The notes beneath the pieces are model-generated. The model ran no database searches. It was given only the letters and a program-made list of their open reading frames with translations, and was not told the origin of the DNA. DNA of 64,000 nt from Paenibacillus polymyxa (GTDB lineage Bacteria; Bacillota; Bacilli; Paenibacillales; Paenibacillaceae). Made by a program: the position numbers and the translations under genes. This document shows, in pieces, positions 16,768 to 25,363 of the stretch (position 1 is its first letter; each line of letters starts with the position of its first letter). The stretch spans positions 186,001 through 250,000 of the forward strand of contig NZ_JAGGNR010000011.1 in the NCBI RefSeq assembly GCF_018614975.1. Reading direction: 5' to 3'.

Positions 16768-18180
16768 GTGTTTATCATACGAAAATGGGTTGATGTAAAC
16801 GAAGGGGACTGGTTCTATAACGATGTTATGGAAGCCACGAATATGGTTTTGGAAGATGGTGAAGTCTTTGTTGCCGGGATCAACTATAACAAGTTTGAGG
16901 AAGGCAAGCCTTTTGTATATGAAGAAATCAAGGGGAAAGCGGGGCAAACCTCATTTAGTCTGCCTGTGCTGATTAAACCAACAGATGACAATCCACTGTA
17001 TGTGTTTATTGACGGTGTTCAAACAATCTACCAAACGGCTGAAACCAATAGTAAGGGATTAACCGATGTGGAGTTGTATACCGGTGTAAAAGCAGGACAG
17101 GTGGTGTCCTTCTGTAGTTATGGTGAACCGTTGCTAGACAGTGCTTGGAAAAGGCCACCCGTATCCTGGACTGGAGATCTGCCCAGAGCTGTACTTAGTG
17201 CAGCGACGACCTATTTCTACGATCCATTCAGTCGTAATCATCAGGAATATTTGTATGCAGCAGGCCAACCGCTTCGCAGACTCAGTATTCCTTCCGAAGT
17301 ATGGGCAGACACCATGGGAGATGCAGAGGCGGTAACCAAAATTGCAACAAAGGCTATTGGTTACCGAACGGATGTATATTGTGTCAGCCCAGGGGGCTCG
17401 GTGTTTCTTCCTTTTAATCTGAACGGTGTCACCTGCAAGTTCAATTATTGGACAAAGAATAACAAGTTCATGAGTGAAGATATCAAAGCGACAACCCTCA
17501 AACCAGCATACAACAATTGTTTCTTTCCTAATGCCATTATACAGCGGGGAGAAGCTTTTCATCTGATTAACAAGTTACGCAAGGTGTTCTATGCCAGATT
17601 TACGGACATGAAAGCACCAACGACGGGGATTAATCAGCCTATTACGGCATTTCAGGGACAACGGGTTTTTAGACTTAACGGCAATTATCCTGCAGGTAAA
17701 AAGAAACTTAAAATTACAGTGAAATTCAAAGACGAAAAAAAAGATAAAGTCCAAGAAACACCGGCTTATTCGGAAATTGACAACCATACGGTTGTCTTCA
17801 ATCAACCTTTCTCAGAAGGCGACGAAGTGACGTTCTATTATCTCAAAGATGTGAGCGAGAGGTTCGCAGACGTCGGCAAAGATTCGGCCATTTATTATCG
17901 GGACAAAAAGGAGCGAGTTGTACAGAACAAGGATGCCTTCTGGAAAATAGCCGTCTCGGAAATGGAAGACGAAACATTTGCAAACAATGATCCACTAATT
18001 GCTGGCATTCCGATCAATAATAAGCTGGATGGTGCAGCGATAGTAACAGATATGGGGAGACCTACAAATGGCACAGAACAGGCAGAGGTATGGTTCCTTG
18101 GGAATTCAGCTATGACCCGGGCTGAAGCTGTAGCTTTCCTGGACCGATTCATGAAGTGGACCATCGAGCGATTCAAGTAA
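16768..18180 (+). CDS. Tail protein with SLH-like ends
   Basis: A protein of about 470 residues. The N-terminus (KWVDVNEGDWFYNDVMEA) reads like the first half of an SLH domain, and the C-terminus (SAMTRAEAVAFLDRF) like the second half. A further FADVGKDSA segment near residue 370 is also SLH-like. The middle is beta-rich and unfamiliar. Together with the preceding gene it brings several SLH-type modules into the tail tip. The start is unclear: AGGAGG (16763-16768) overlaps the only GTG, and the codons at proper distance are ATC or ATA. The true start may be a rare codon. Confidence 0.65.
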   Translation: MFIIRKWVDVNEGDWFYNDVMEATNMVLEDGEVFVAGINYNKFEEGKPFVYEEIKGKAGQTSFSLPVLIKPTDDNPLYVFIDGVQTIYQTAETNSKGLTDVELYTGVKAGQVVSFCSYGEPLLDSAWKRPPVSWTGDLPRAVLSAATTYFYDPFSRNHQEYLYAAGQPLRRLSIPSEVWADTMGDAEAVTKIATKAIGYRTDVYCVSPGGSVFLPFNLNGVTCKFNYWTKNNKFMSEDIKATTLKPAYNNCFFPNAIIQRGEAFHLINKLRKVFYARFTDMKAPTTGINQPITAFQGQRVFRLNGNYPAGKKKLKITVKFKDEKKDKVQETPAYSEIDNHTVVFNQPFSEGDEVTFYYLKDVSERFADVGKDSAIYYRDKKERVVQNKDAFWKIAVSEMEDETFANNDPLIAGIPINNKLDGAAIVTDMGRPTNGTEQAEVWFLGNSAMTRAEAVAFLDRFMKWTIERFK

Positions 18181-18195
18181 GGGGGAGATTACAAT

Positions 18196-21100
18196 ATGAT
18201 TCCAATTTCGGATGAGGTTATGAACGTGCTGTCCCAGCGTCTGAAGCTGGGGGAAGGAGCGCTTCCCAATATCCGGGTCGAAGTAGATCGGTTAGCATTT
18301 ATCCCGGGACGGACAGAAGAGTTCAGGCATATCGTAAACGAGCAGGTACCCATCATCAGTACAGAATCCGTTTGGGTGGATGAGTCGAGTAATGGTATAT
18401 ATAACGGTTCGACTCAAGCGAATGCTCAGGAGATTTGTTTTCCGATCAAGGGTAAAACACTGATTACTACTCCTGTTACAGATGAATTTGGTGCTCCTCG
18501 TAATAGTGCGTCAAAAATTCACCGTGGCATCGATTTGTCGGAGAAGATCGGAACGCCAATTTTGGCTGCATGGGCCGGAAAAGTAGTCCGAACATCCTTA
18601 AATAAAACAGAAGGTGCCGGTAATGCCGTAAATATAAGACATGATAATGGTGTTATCACTAAATATTTTCATCTGAAAGAAATTCTCTGTTCGGTGGATG
18701 ATGAAGTAGCTCAAGGGGCTGTCATTGGAACGCTAGGCAATACGGGTGGCGTATATACTGGTGGTCATAAGGTGTCCGCGGCTGAACGTGCGGCGGGCAA
18801 GGGAAAACATTTGCATTTTGAAATTTGGGAAGGAGTTAATCCAACAACGAGAACTGGAGAGGGTGGCAAGCCAGTTGATCCTAGATTATATCTGAGCGGA
18901 CAGCGCAAACTGCATGGAAATGCGAAAACAACATTTACTGATGTAAAGCCGGTTCAGGTCGAGGGATATCCCGGAGAGATCAAACTGAATGAGAAGTTCG
19001 ACAAGCGAAACTGGTATGAGAAAAACGTTTATACAACCGGATTGAAATTTTCGGATTATGCCAAGATTGAATCGGGCTGGACTATGTTTGATTCAGGAGG
19101 CAAGTTGCTATACACCTTTGAAGGCAAAGCTGCCGTAGTTGAATTTGAGATTAACGTGACGAAACTGAGTATGCCCACGCAAGGGCTGCTTAGTATTGGA
19201 ATGGGGACTAATTTTAGTGATGCGGAAGGGGATTCTTTCGCTGTTGTGATTGATGGTAAAACGTATGCCTATGTCAATAAGTTTAACGGGGCATATGATC
19301 TGACCAAACTCACGGAATTGAATAATATTGTGATCCCTGCAAAAGCCAAGAGTATCAAGATTAAGGTGACCTATGGGGGCAAACAAAACCCCACTGTCCC
19401 AACCGGGTCTGTTCCTGCTTCGAGTAAGAAGTATAAAAAATTCGCCATTGATTATATTCGCATACAAGAGTTGTTGCCTGCTCCGTTGAAGAATCAAAAG
19501 AGTGAGGAAGGGCTGGATCCGTCTAAAGGATATTATCAAACGAACAGCTACTCAGATTTTATTAATAATAGAAGGATAGAGTCGGATGTTATACAGGTCG
19601 GGTCTTTTGTCTATATGGACACACAGGTTCTTCCCAATATCATTAGTGCCGAAATCGATGATCAGTTTGATTCTGAAGCCAGGGAAGCACGACTGACCAT
19701 CTCCAATCCGAGAGGCTTCTTCTCTCCGGATTATAATCCTGCTCATTTTCCTGAACTTGGTGGTGTGACGTCTCCATGGTCTTATTTCGCAAACGGATTC
19801 CATATCGGGGTTCTGAGTGAAAATACACCAATACGCATATATATGGGATATGGTCAGCACATGATGCGGGTATTTACCGGACTTATTGACAAGGTGGATA
19901 TCAATGGCGAAGGCTCCACGCTGGAAATCACGGCCCGAGATATGTACAAGCGTATTATCGAGAAAGTCATTTCCGAGAAAAAAGCCTATCCAGAGGTAGA
20001 AGAGATTGATAATGTGCCAGATCCGGTGCCGCCTGCAGCAGTTGGCACGGACCGGACATCATCCATTATTCAGGCTGCACAGGCCCAAGCTGCGGCGTAT
20101 GGTGTACCTGATCATAAGTTTTTGCTTGCAATATGCAGGCACGAGACTGTTTTGGGAACACAGGGGAAGGGCAAAAAAGAAAACGGCAGCTTTATACTTG
20201 GATATGGCTGTCCTAGTAAAAGTGCGTGCAATCCCCTTTACAAGGGTATTCAGGAGCAGATGAAGCGCGGAGCAGAACGGATGTCCAAGGCGCTGGCTTC
20301 CAGAGGGAAAAAAGTGAGTTCCAAGGCGGATGTACTTTATTTCCATAATGGTGGAGACATTGCTCCCATGACCTGGAGTCAAGATCGGGAGAATTGGGTG
20401 GACAAGGTATGGACCTATTATCAGGAGATGCTTGCTGACCCTGCAAGCTGGACCATTACAGCAACCTCCACTCCCGCAGTTACACCAACACCAGCTCAGC
20501 CTGTGGAGCTTGAAAAGCCGGCCTGGGTCAAATCTACGGTAGTACTAGATCTCGTTAAACATGCAGGTATGGTGGGTTGGCGGGCTACCAGTGAGGATCG
20601 CTCTTATCCTGACTACGTGATTGACGAGACCTATCTGATTGAGGTAAATCAGAAGACGGGTAGGGTCATTGTCCCCGTACCGGGTCAAGAAGGTGAGTTT
20701 GAAGTTAAGGATGCAAGTACAGTGCTGACACCGAATGGATGGCTTAATCCATTTGTCGAGGAATATGGCAGGACGTTTGAGCAATGGTCTGCCAAAGTTA
20801 CGGAAGCTGTTCAGGAGGTGATCTCGGAAATTCCGTATCGAAGCTACTGTGACCGTTATGGTACATACCGACTTGAGCGCCTGAATTATGACAAACCTGT
20901 CGTTGCAGAGTTTTCCGAGAATGACAATCTGATCTCCATTACCAAATCCACGGATTGGTCCAGAGGAAGAAGCCACATTGTTGTTATTGACTCGAATGAT
21001 AGTCAGAGCAGTTTCGTAGACAAGGAGATTTTACTCGAACTCAAAGGAGAAATCCGAACCATGGTGCTGGCCGTTCCTTGGGCGAAGACGGTTGAAGCCA

Positions 21101-21336
21101 AGAGACAGGTGGCAGAACGAGCTTTTTTTGATATGAAACGGATGTGCCGTACGCTACAGGTGTCCATTCCTGCGAATCCTGCGCTTGATCTGCTCGACAA
21201 CGTCATTGTGACGGATAAAACGACCACCACACGAGCTGTATATACGATTAAAAGTATTAAAACCAGTTATTCGGTTGACCGTGGCATGTTACAGGTCATT
21301 GATATGATGTGGGCAAGAAAGGGAGTGATGGTGTAA
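18196..21336 (+). CDS. Tail hub with M23 endopeptidase and lysozyme-like domains
   Basis: A 1,046-residue protein. Residues about 80-240 form an M23 (LytM-type) zinc peptidase: HRGIDL (about 109-114) and HLHFE (about 205-209) supply the zinc ligands, with GNTGG between. Residues about 615-745 look like a lysozyme/muramidase fold, with the likely acid in CRHETVLGTQGKG and a Trp-rich end. Flanking beta-rich segments (about 455-600 and 770-1040) resemble phage hub or Tal proteins (e.g. ARLTISNPRGFFSPDY and SIPANPALDLLDNV). It should sit at the tip and cut both peptide and glycan strands of the target wall. It overlaps the next gene by one base (TAATG). Confidence 0.82.
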   Translation: MIPISDEVMNVLSQRLKLGEGALPNIRVEVDRLAFIPGRTEEFRHIVNEQVPIISTESVWVDESSNGIYNGSTQANAQEICFPIKGKTLITTPVTDEFGAPRNSASKIHRGIDLSEKIGTPILAAWAGKVVRTSLNKTEGAGNAVNIRHDNGVITKYFHLKEILCSVDDEVAQGAVIGTLGNTGGVYTGGHKVSAAERAAGKGKHLHFEIWEGVNPTTRTGEGGKPVDPRLYLSGQRKLHGNAKTTFTDVKPVQVEGYPGEIKLNEKFDKRNWYEKNVYTTGLKFSDYAKIESGWTMFDSGGKLLYTFEGKAAVVEFEINVTKLSMPTQGLLSIGMGTNFSDAEGDSFAVVIDGKTYAYVNKFNGAYDLTKLTELNNIVIPAKAKSIKIKVTYGGKQNPTVPTGSVPASSKKYKKFAIDYIRIQELLPAPLKNQKSEEGLDPSKGYYQTNSYSDFINNRRIESDVIQVGSFVYMDTQVLPNIISAEIDDQFDSEAREARLTISNPRGFFSPDYNPAHFPELGGVTSPWSYFANGFHIGVLSENTPIRIYMGYGQHMMRVFTGLIDKVDINGEGSTLEITARDMYKRIIEKVISEKKAYPEVEEIDNVPDPVPPAAVGTDRTSSIIQAAQAQAAAYGVPDHKFLLAICRHETVLGTQGKGKKENGSFILGYGCPSKSACNPLYKGIQEQMKRGAERMSKALASRGKKVSSKADVLYFHNGGDIAPMTWSQDRENWVDKVWTYYQEMLADPASWTITATSTPAVTPTPAQPVELEKPAWVKSTVVLDLVKHAGMVGWRATSEDRSYPDYVIDETYLIEVNQKTGRVIVPVPGQEGEFEVKDASTVLTPNGWLNPFVEEYGRTFEQWSAKVTEAVQEVISEIPYRSYCDRYGTYRLERLNYDKPVVAEFSENDNLISITKSTDWSRGRSHIVVIDSNDSQSSFVDKEILLELKGEIRTMVLAVPWAKTVEAKRQVAERAFFDMKRMCRTLQVSIPANPALDLLDNVIVTDKTTTTRAVYTIKSIKTSYSVDRGMLQVIDMMWARKGVMV

Positions 21337-21752
21337 TGGCCGGCATTGTGAATGAAAATATTGTATTTCCCGTGCTGGATCTAATCCACCGAGAGCTTCG
21401 CAAATATAGCAGTATCTCCAATTCGAATGTTTCTCCCCTTGAAGGTGAACCTTCCGTTACATTATATCGGGAGCACATGCAGGACCCGGACCGGGTGACT
21501 GGAGCAGACCTCTTGTATGAATCGGCATGGAAGGTTTCGATCTGGATGAAGTTTGGCTCAGAGGATGAGGAAGACTTTCCTTCCGGGGTGGGCTATTCCC
21601 ACCCGGATTATGATTATTACAAGTATTTCAGGCTAACGCAGGTGACGGCCCGTACATATGATCCGAGTGGAGAGTCGATGTTCACTTACAATATTGGTCT
21701 AAATTATGATGACGAAGGACGCTTAACTGGAACGAGCGTAAGTCGTATATAA
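21336..21752 (+). CDS. Small tail-tip protein
   Basis: A 138-residue protein starting at the ATG that overlaps the hub stop codon. Visible features are a helical N-terminus and a SAWKVSIWMKFGSEDEEDF strand region. No family is recognised. The tight coupling to the hub gene argues for a structural role in the same tip complex. Confidence 0.6.
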   Translation: MAGIVNENIVFPVLDLIHRELRKYSSISNSNVSPLEGEPSVTLYREHMQDPDRVTGADLLYESAWKVSIWMKFGSEDEEDFPSGVGYSHPDYDYYKYFRLTQVTARTYDPSGESMFTYNIGLNYDDEGRLTGTSVSRI

Positions 21753-21770
21753 CATGTAGGAGGTGGTTCC

Positions 21771-22181
21771 ATGGCATTTAATGTATCTTACATCGCGGGT
21801 GGCGTCATCGACAAAGTGCGCGAGCTGCCGTACCCACACTTCAGTAAAAAGACGATCCCGTTCATTCGGGGACAGATGTTGGACATTCCGGCGGCGAAGA
21901 CCACCAAGTCTGATACGTTCACCTTGGCGTATGACACAGAGTTTCTGAGCATTGCGTTTGCTGCGAGCCACTACTGTGTCGGCGATTACTGGGAACTGAC
22001 GATCGGGACGGAGAAGGTATGTCATACCATTTATACGAAGGAACTTCCCGAGTCGGTTTCCATGGGTAACAGTTTCGGAATTGTCTACCCGATTCCGGCT
22101 GGAACGACTATCACGTTTGACTTTTTTAACGCGGTGGCTGAAGCCAAGTCGGTCTGGTACAACATCAAATTTTTGAGATAA
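21771..22181 (+). CDS. Small beta-rich tail protein
   Basis: A 136-residue, mainly beta-strand protein without charged repeats or signal peptide. Segments such as GTTITFDFFNAVAEAKSVWY suggest a jelly-roll or beta-sandwich fold like other small tip or decoration proteins. AGGAGG precedes the ATG. It lies in a single-file operon between tip genes. The family is not recognised. Confidence 0.6.
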   Translation: MAFNVSYIAGGVIDKVRELPYPHFSKKTIPFIRGQMLDIPAAKTTKSDTFTLAYDTEFLSIAFAASHYCVGDYWELTIGTEKVCHTIYTKELPESVSMGNSFGIVYPIPAGTTITFDFFNAVAEAKSVWYNIKFLR

Positions 22182-22192
22182 GGAGGGTGACG

Positions 22193-24112
22193 ATGGCACT
22201 GCAAAAACCGCAGACGAACTTTGCCGCTTATATTGACGGAGAGTCGGAAGCACAAAAATTGATCAACACGCTGGCCGATGAAATCGTAGGTGCTGATATT
22301 CCCAGAGTAGAGGGCGGGATTGACGCCAATCGCTGGGAGAAAGTCTACGAGGCTGAGCAAGATTACTGGGTAACCTACACCCCTAAAACTCGGCCTAATA
22401 TCCAAGGGAAGTACCTTCATACGGATGGTAACTTGTATGACGTGGTTAAAATTCCTGACTACAGTAAACTTAAGTTTAAAGATGGAACACCAGCTGTTGA
22501 AGATGATGGTTATCTTCATGAAGTGAGTTCGGTATATTGGGATCAGATTGTCGAAGGTGATAGTCGTCCCACAGTTAGAGAAAAGGATTACGGTAATTAC
22601 AAGACCGGCAGAAAGATTCAAGTTGTCCAGTTTTCTTATACGGATAAGACAGGGGCTAATATATTTGTAGACGTTCCTAATCAACTTGCTATTTTGGTTA
22701 CAGACCTCACTAAACCTGATGGTGTTACTGCCTACATTGTAAAGCAGAAGCAAACGCTTAGTACGGGTGACGTAGTTTACTTGGACGACTGGAATGAGTT
22801 TGAGTTAGTTACGGAGCTTCCTGATGACTGGAACTACGGTCTTAAGACGGCATATCAGTGGGAGTATGTAAGATATTTTGACCGTTACGGAGATTGGACT
22901 TCTTTGAAATCTAGTATTGTGGAACCCGGTAAATCAAAATACACGTTTACTGAGCGTTATTATACTGCGGATCCCGTTCACGATGTGCCTTCTAGAGTAG
23001 TGATTAAGACTGCACCAACTGTACCAACAGGAATTCCTGTGCGAGAGTACTCTGTAATGTTGGAGCAACCAACTAATGATTGGAACTATATTAATATTTA
23101 TTATGGTGAAGAATTTGAAGGTACAAACACAAGTGGAGATTCAACGACCACATACAGAGGAGCTTGTGATCCAGCTACGGTTAAACCGGGGTTAACGCCT
23201 ACAGTTATAGATCAAGCCAAGGCACAAGCCATTTACGAGATGTGGAACACAGATACGATTGTCAAAACATTCATCCCACCGTCCACGAAGTGGAAGCTGG
23301 ACTATGATGGCAAGACAGAGATCGTAAGTCCGGCAGCTCGCTTTTTCCACGGCAGACATTCTACCACGTCATGGTTGCCTAACAAAAAACGCAGACCGGA
23401 TTACCTGGTAGCTTACACTTTATCGGTAAACAATGATCGAGTAGTTCTTGTTCTGGAAGGTGATCCTTCACCGAATATTCATAGCTATTATCGCAGTTTT
23501 GGATACATAGGCAAGATCGTTCCGTTCAATGATTACGACCATGGAGGAAACTTTGGTGTTACTGTTGGCATGGGTGATCTGCGAACAGATATGACAGGTT
23601 ATACGAAAAATGATATTCTCACGGATCTTAATCCGGATATCTATGCCAAATACGGTGAGTACACTTCAAATGGTATGGACTCCATGTCCATGTTGAAGAC
23701 ACGCAGTAATGTCTTGTTCCAGCGGTATTACCCGGCATTTATTTCGCATCTTCCGAACTATCCTTCTGTGGGTAAACTTCCCCCGGGCCTCTCGAAATTG
23801 ATTGTAGATACGGACGGGTTCCAGAAATCTCTCTGGACAGGAAAGTATCACGCAAGCCCAATCTACCTTGTGCATCAGGCAGAAGGATATCGGGGTTATA
23901 TGGACGGTGTAGTTGCGATATACGACCATAATTTGGTCAATCGCGATGAATTAATCGTAGATACAGAAATTCTGAAAGATCCTTCCAAACCTGCGTTGGG
24001 TACATGGACAGAGGTTTACAAGTTTTTTAGTATCAAGAGTCCGTTGAATCTATTCAAGCATTCCCCATCACCAGATGTAATTACGATTGCATTTTTGAAA
24101 GAGATAAAATAA
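22193..24112 (+). CDS. Tail-tip/virion-type structural protein, paralogue 1
   Basis: A 639-residue protein. The first about 370 residues are beta-rich and unrelated to neighbours. The last about 270 share a clear module with four other genes (24126, 39187, 40273, 41243): a MLKTRSNVLFQRYYP segment, then SPIYLVHQAEGYRGYMDGV, then a DELIVD strand. The module resembles structural proteins of large Bacillus-type phages, but I cannot name a Pfam family. Start at ATG 22193, with AGGAGGG 5 bp upstream. Confidence 0.65.
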   Translation: MALQKPQTNFAAYIDGESEAQKLINTLADEIVGADIPRVEGGIDANRWEKVYEAEQDYWVTYTPKTRPNIQGKYLHTDGNLYDVVKIPDYSKLKFKDGTPAVEDDGYLHEVSSVYWDQIVEGDSRPTVREKDYGNYKTGRKIQVVQFSYTDKTGANIFVDVPNQLAILVTDLTKPDGVTAYIVKQKQTLSTGDVVYLDDWNEFELVTELPDDWNYGLKTAYQWEYVRYFDRYGDWTSLKSSIVEPGKSKYTFTERYYTADPVHDVPSRVVIKTAPTVPTGIPVREYSVMLEQPTNDWNYINIYYGEEFEGTNTSGDSTTTYRGACDPATVKPGLTPTVIDQAKAQAIYEMWNTDTIVKTFIPPSTKWKLDYDGKTEIVSPAARFFHGRHSTTSWLPNKKRRPDYLVAYTLSVNNDRVVLVLEGDPSPNIHSYYRSFGYIGKIVPFNDYDHGGNFGVTVGMGDLRTDMTGYTKNDILTDLNPDIYAKYGEYTSNGMDSMSMLKTRSNVLFQRYYPAFISHLPNYPSVGKLPPGLSKLIVDTDGFQKSLWTGKYHASPIYLVHQAEGYRGYMDGVVAIYDHNLVNRDELIVDTEILKDPSKPALGTWTEVYKFFSIKSPLNLFKHSPSPDVITIAFLKEIK

Positions 24113-24125
24113 GGAGGATTACATA

Positions 24126-25262
24126 ATGGCAAATTTTAAATATGTAGAAACAATCACCACTTCACAGGACGTGTTGACAAAACTGAAAGAGGAAGTAACA
24201 GGGTTTAAGAGTTTCCCATTTGAATCCACTGCAGGCGAGTCTCAGGAACAAAATCTGTGGGAAGTATTTTACGAAGAAAAGGACAGTAATGACCGTATTC
24301 AGGAACTTATTCTTCGCGGGATCATGACCATTGGAACACAAGCAACACCGATTACTAAACAGTTCTATGTAAGTTTCATCAATCACGCTCTGGTACCGCG
24401 CGTCGTTGCACCTGTTCCAGCCTATGAGGAGCATAGTACGTTGACTGTTCAGTTGCTTGAAGGATTCGAAGGCAGCGAACCAACTACACTACCAGTTACC
24501 ACTCGCCCTACATTCAAGCTAACAGGACATCCGGTACTCTACCAATGGGCACTGGAAAACTACACACCAACGGATCGGAATAAAGAAAAACCTGTATACA
24601 TGTATGTAAATGTCATGAACAATCGTTTGGCGATGGTTCTCGTTGCGGACCCAGCAGTAAACTTCCTTGATTACAAAAAATCCTTCCTGTATGCAGGTGC
24701 ATTGAAACCGTTCAAATACAACCTGAATGACGTAGACGGAAACGTAATGCTGACAGCTGGAGCAGTAATCGAAGAACCAGATATCTCTCAGATTGCAACA
24801 ACAGGAACGTATTACTACGGTCAATATACTTCTGCAGGTAACAACACACTTCAGATGTTGAAAACCAAATCAGGTATTGAATTCCAGCAGCACTATCCTT
24901 CCTTTATTACTCAAGCTCCACCGAAGGGGAAAGCTTATCAAGATCCGGAGTTGGGGGATACGGGGTTGGAACTGGAGCCTCAAGGCTTTCAAGCGTCCAA
25001 ATGGACATCCAAATATCACTTGTCTCCGATCTACGTGGTTCACCCTTACGAGGGCTACCGCGGTCAATTCGATAACTGCATCGCGGTTACGAAGCATAAT
25101 ATCCTTCATCTAGATGAGTTAATTATTGATGTGGAAGGCAAGTCTTGGGACCAAGAGGTGTATCGTTACTTTGATACCGATACGACACAGAATTTCATGA
25201 ATCTGTCTGCCAACCAACGCATGGGTGTGGCTATTCTGAAGGAAGTCCGTTATACGGCGTAA
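24126..25262 (+). CDS. Tail-tip/virion-type structural protein, paralogue 2
   Basis: A 378-residue protein that aligns along most of its length with the C-terminal part of the preceding gene: MLKTKSGIEFQQHYPSFI and SPIYVVHPYEGYRGQFDNCI match its counterparts. AAGGAGG precedes the ATG. A terminator hairpin follows at about 25303-25343. The pair probably arose by tandem duplication and may form a hetero-oligomeric ring or fibre socket. Confidence 0.65.
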   Translation: MANFKYVETITTSQDVLTKLKEEVTGFKSFPFESTAGESQEQNLWEVFYEEKDSNDRIQELILRGIMTIGTQATPITKQFYVSFINHALVPRVVAPVPAYEEHSTLTVQLLEGFEGSEPTTLPVTTRPTFKLTGHPVLYQWALENYTPTDRNKEKPVYMYVNVMNNRLAMVLVADPAVNFLDYKKSFLYAGALKPFKYNLNDVDGNVMLTAGAVIEEPDISQIATTGTYYYGQYTSAGNNTLQMLKTKSGIEFQQHYPSFITQAPPKGKAYQDPELGDTGLELEPQGFQASKWTSKYHLSPIYVVHPYEGYRGQFDNCIAVTKHNILHLDELIIDVEGKSWDQEVYRYFDTDTTQNFMNLSANQRMGVAILKEVRYTA

Positions 25263-25264
25263 GT

Positions 25265-25292
25265 TAAACTGAATCAAAGCTGAGTCGTATAG
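25265..25292 (+). promoter_or_regulatory. Island-type promoter candidate (TAAACT-N16-GTATAG)
   Basis: TAAACT (25265-25270) is followed after 16 bp by GTATAG (25287-25292), preceded by TC as in other copies. The -35 box is one base off the consensus. It sits before, not after, the terminator hairpin at 25303, so transcripts from it would meet a terminator at once. It is the least clean of the main copies. Confidence 0.45.
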
Positions 25293-25302
25293 ATTCAGTG
25301 AG

Positions 25303-25343
25303 AGGGAACTTTCTGAGACTCCACTCAGGGGTTCCCTTTTTTT
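25303..25343 (+). terminator. Nested hairpin terminator or attenuator
   Basis: AGGGAAC (25303-25309) pairs with GTTCCCT (25331-25337), with an inner CTGAG/CTCAG stem and a run of seven T. It lies between paralogue 2 and the giant repeat gene. Confidence 0.8.
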
Positions 25344-25363
25344 AGTTGGAAGGGGGCAGTGAC

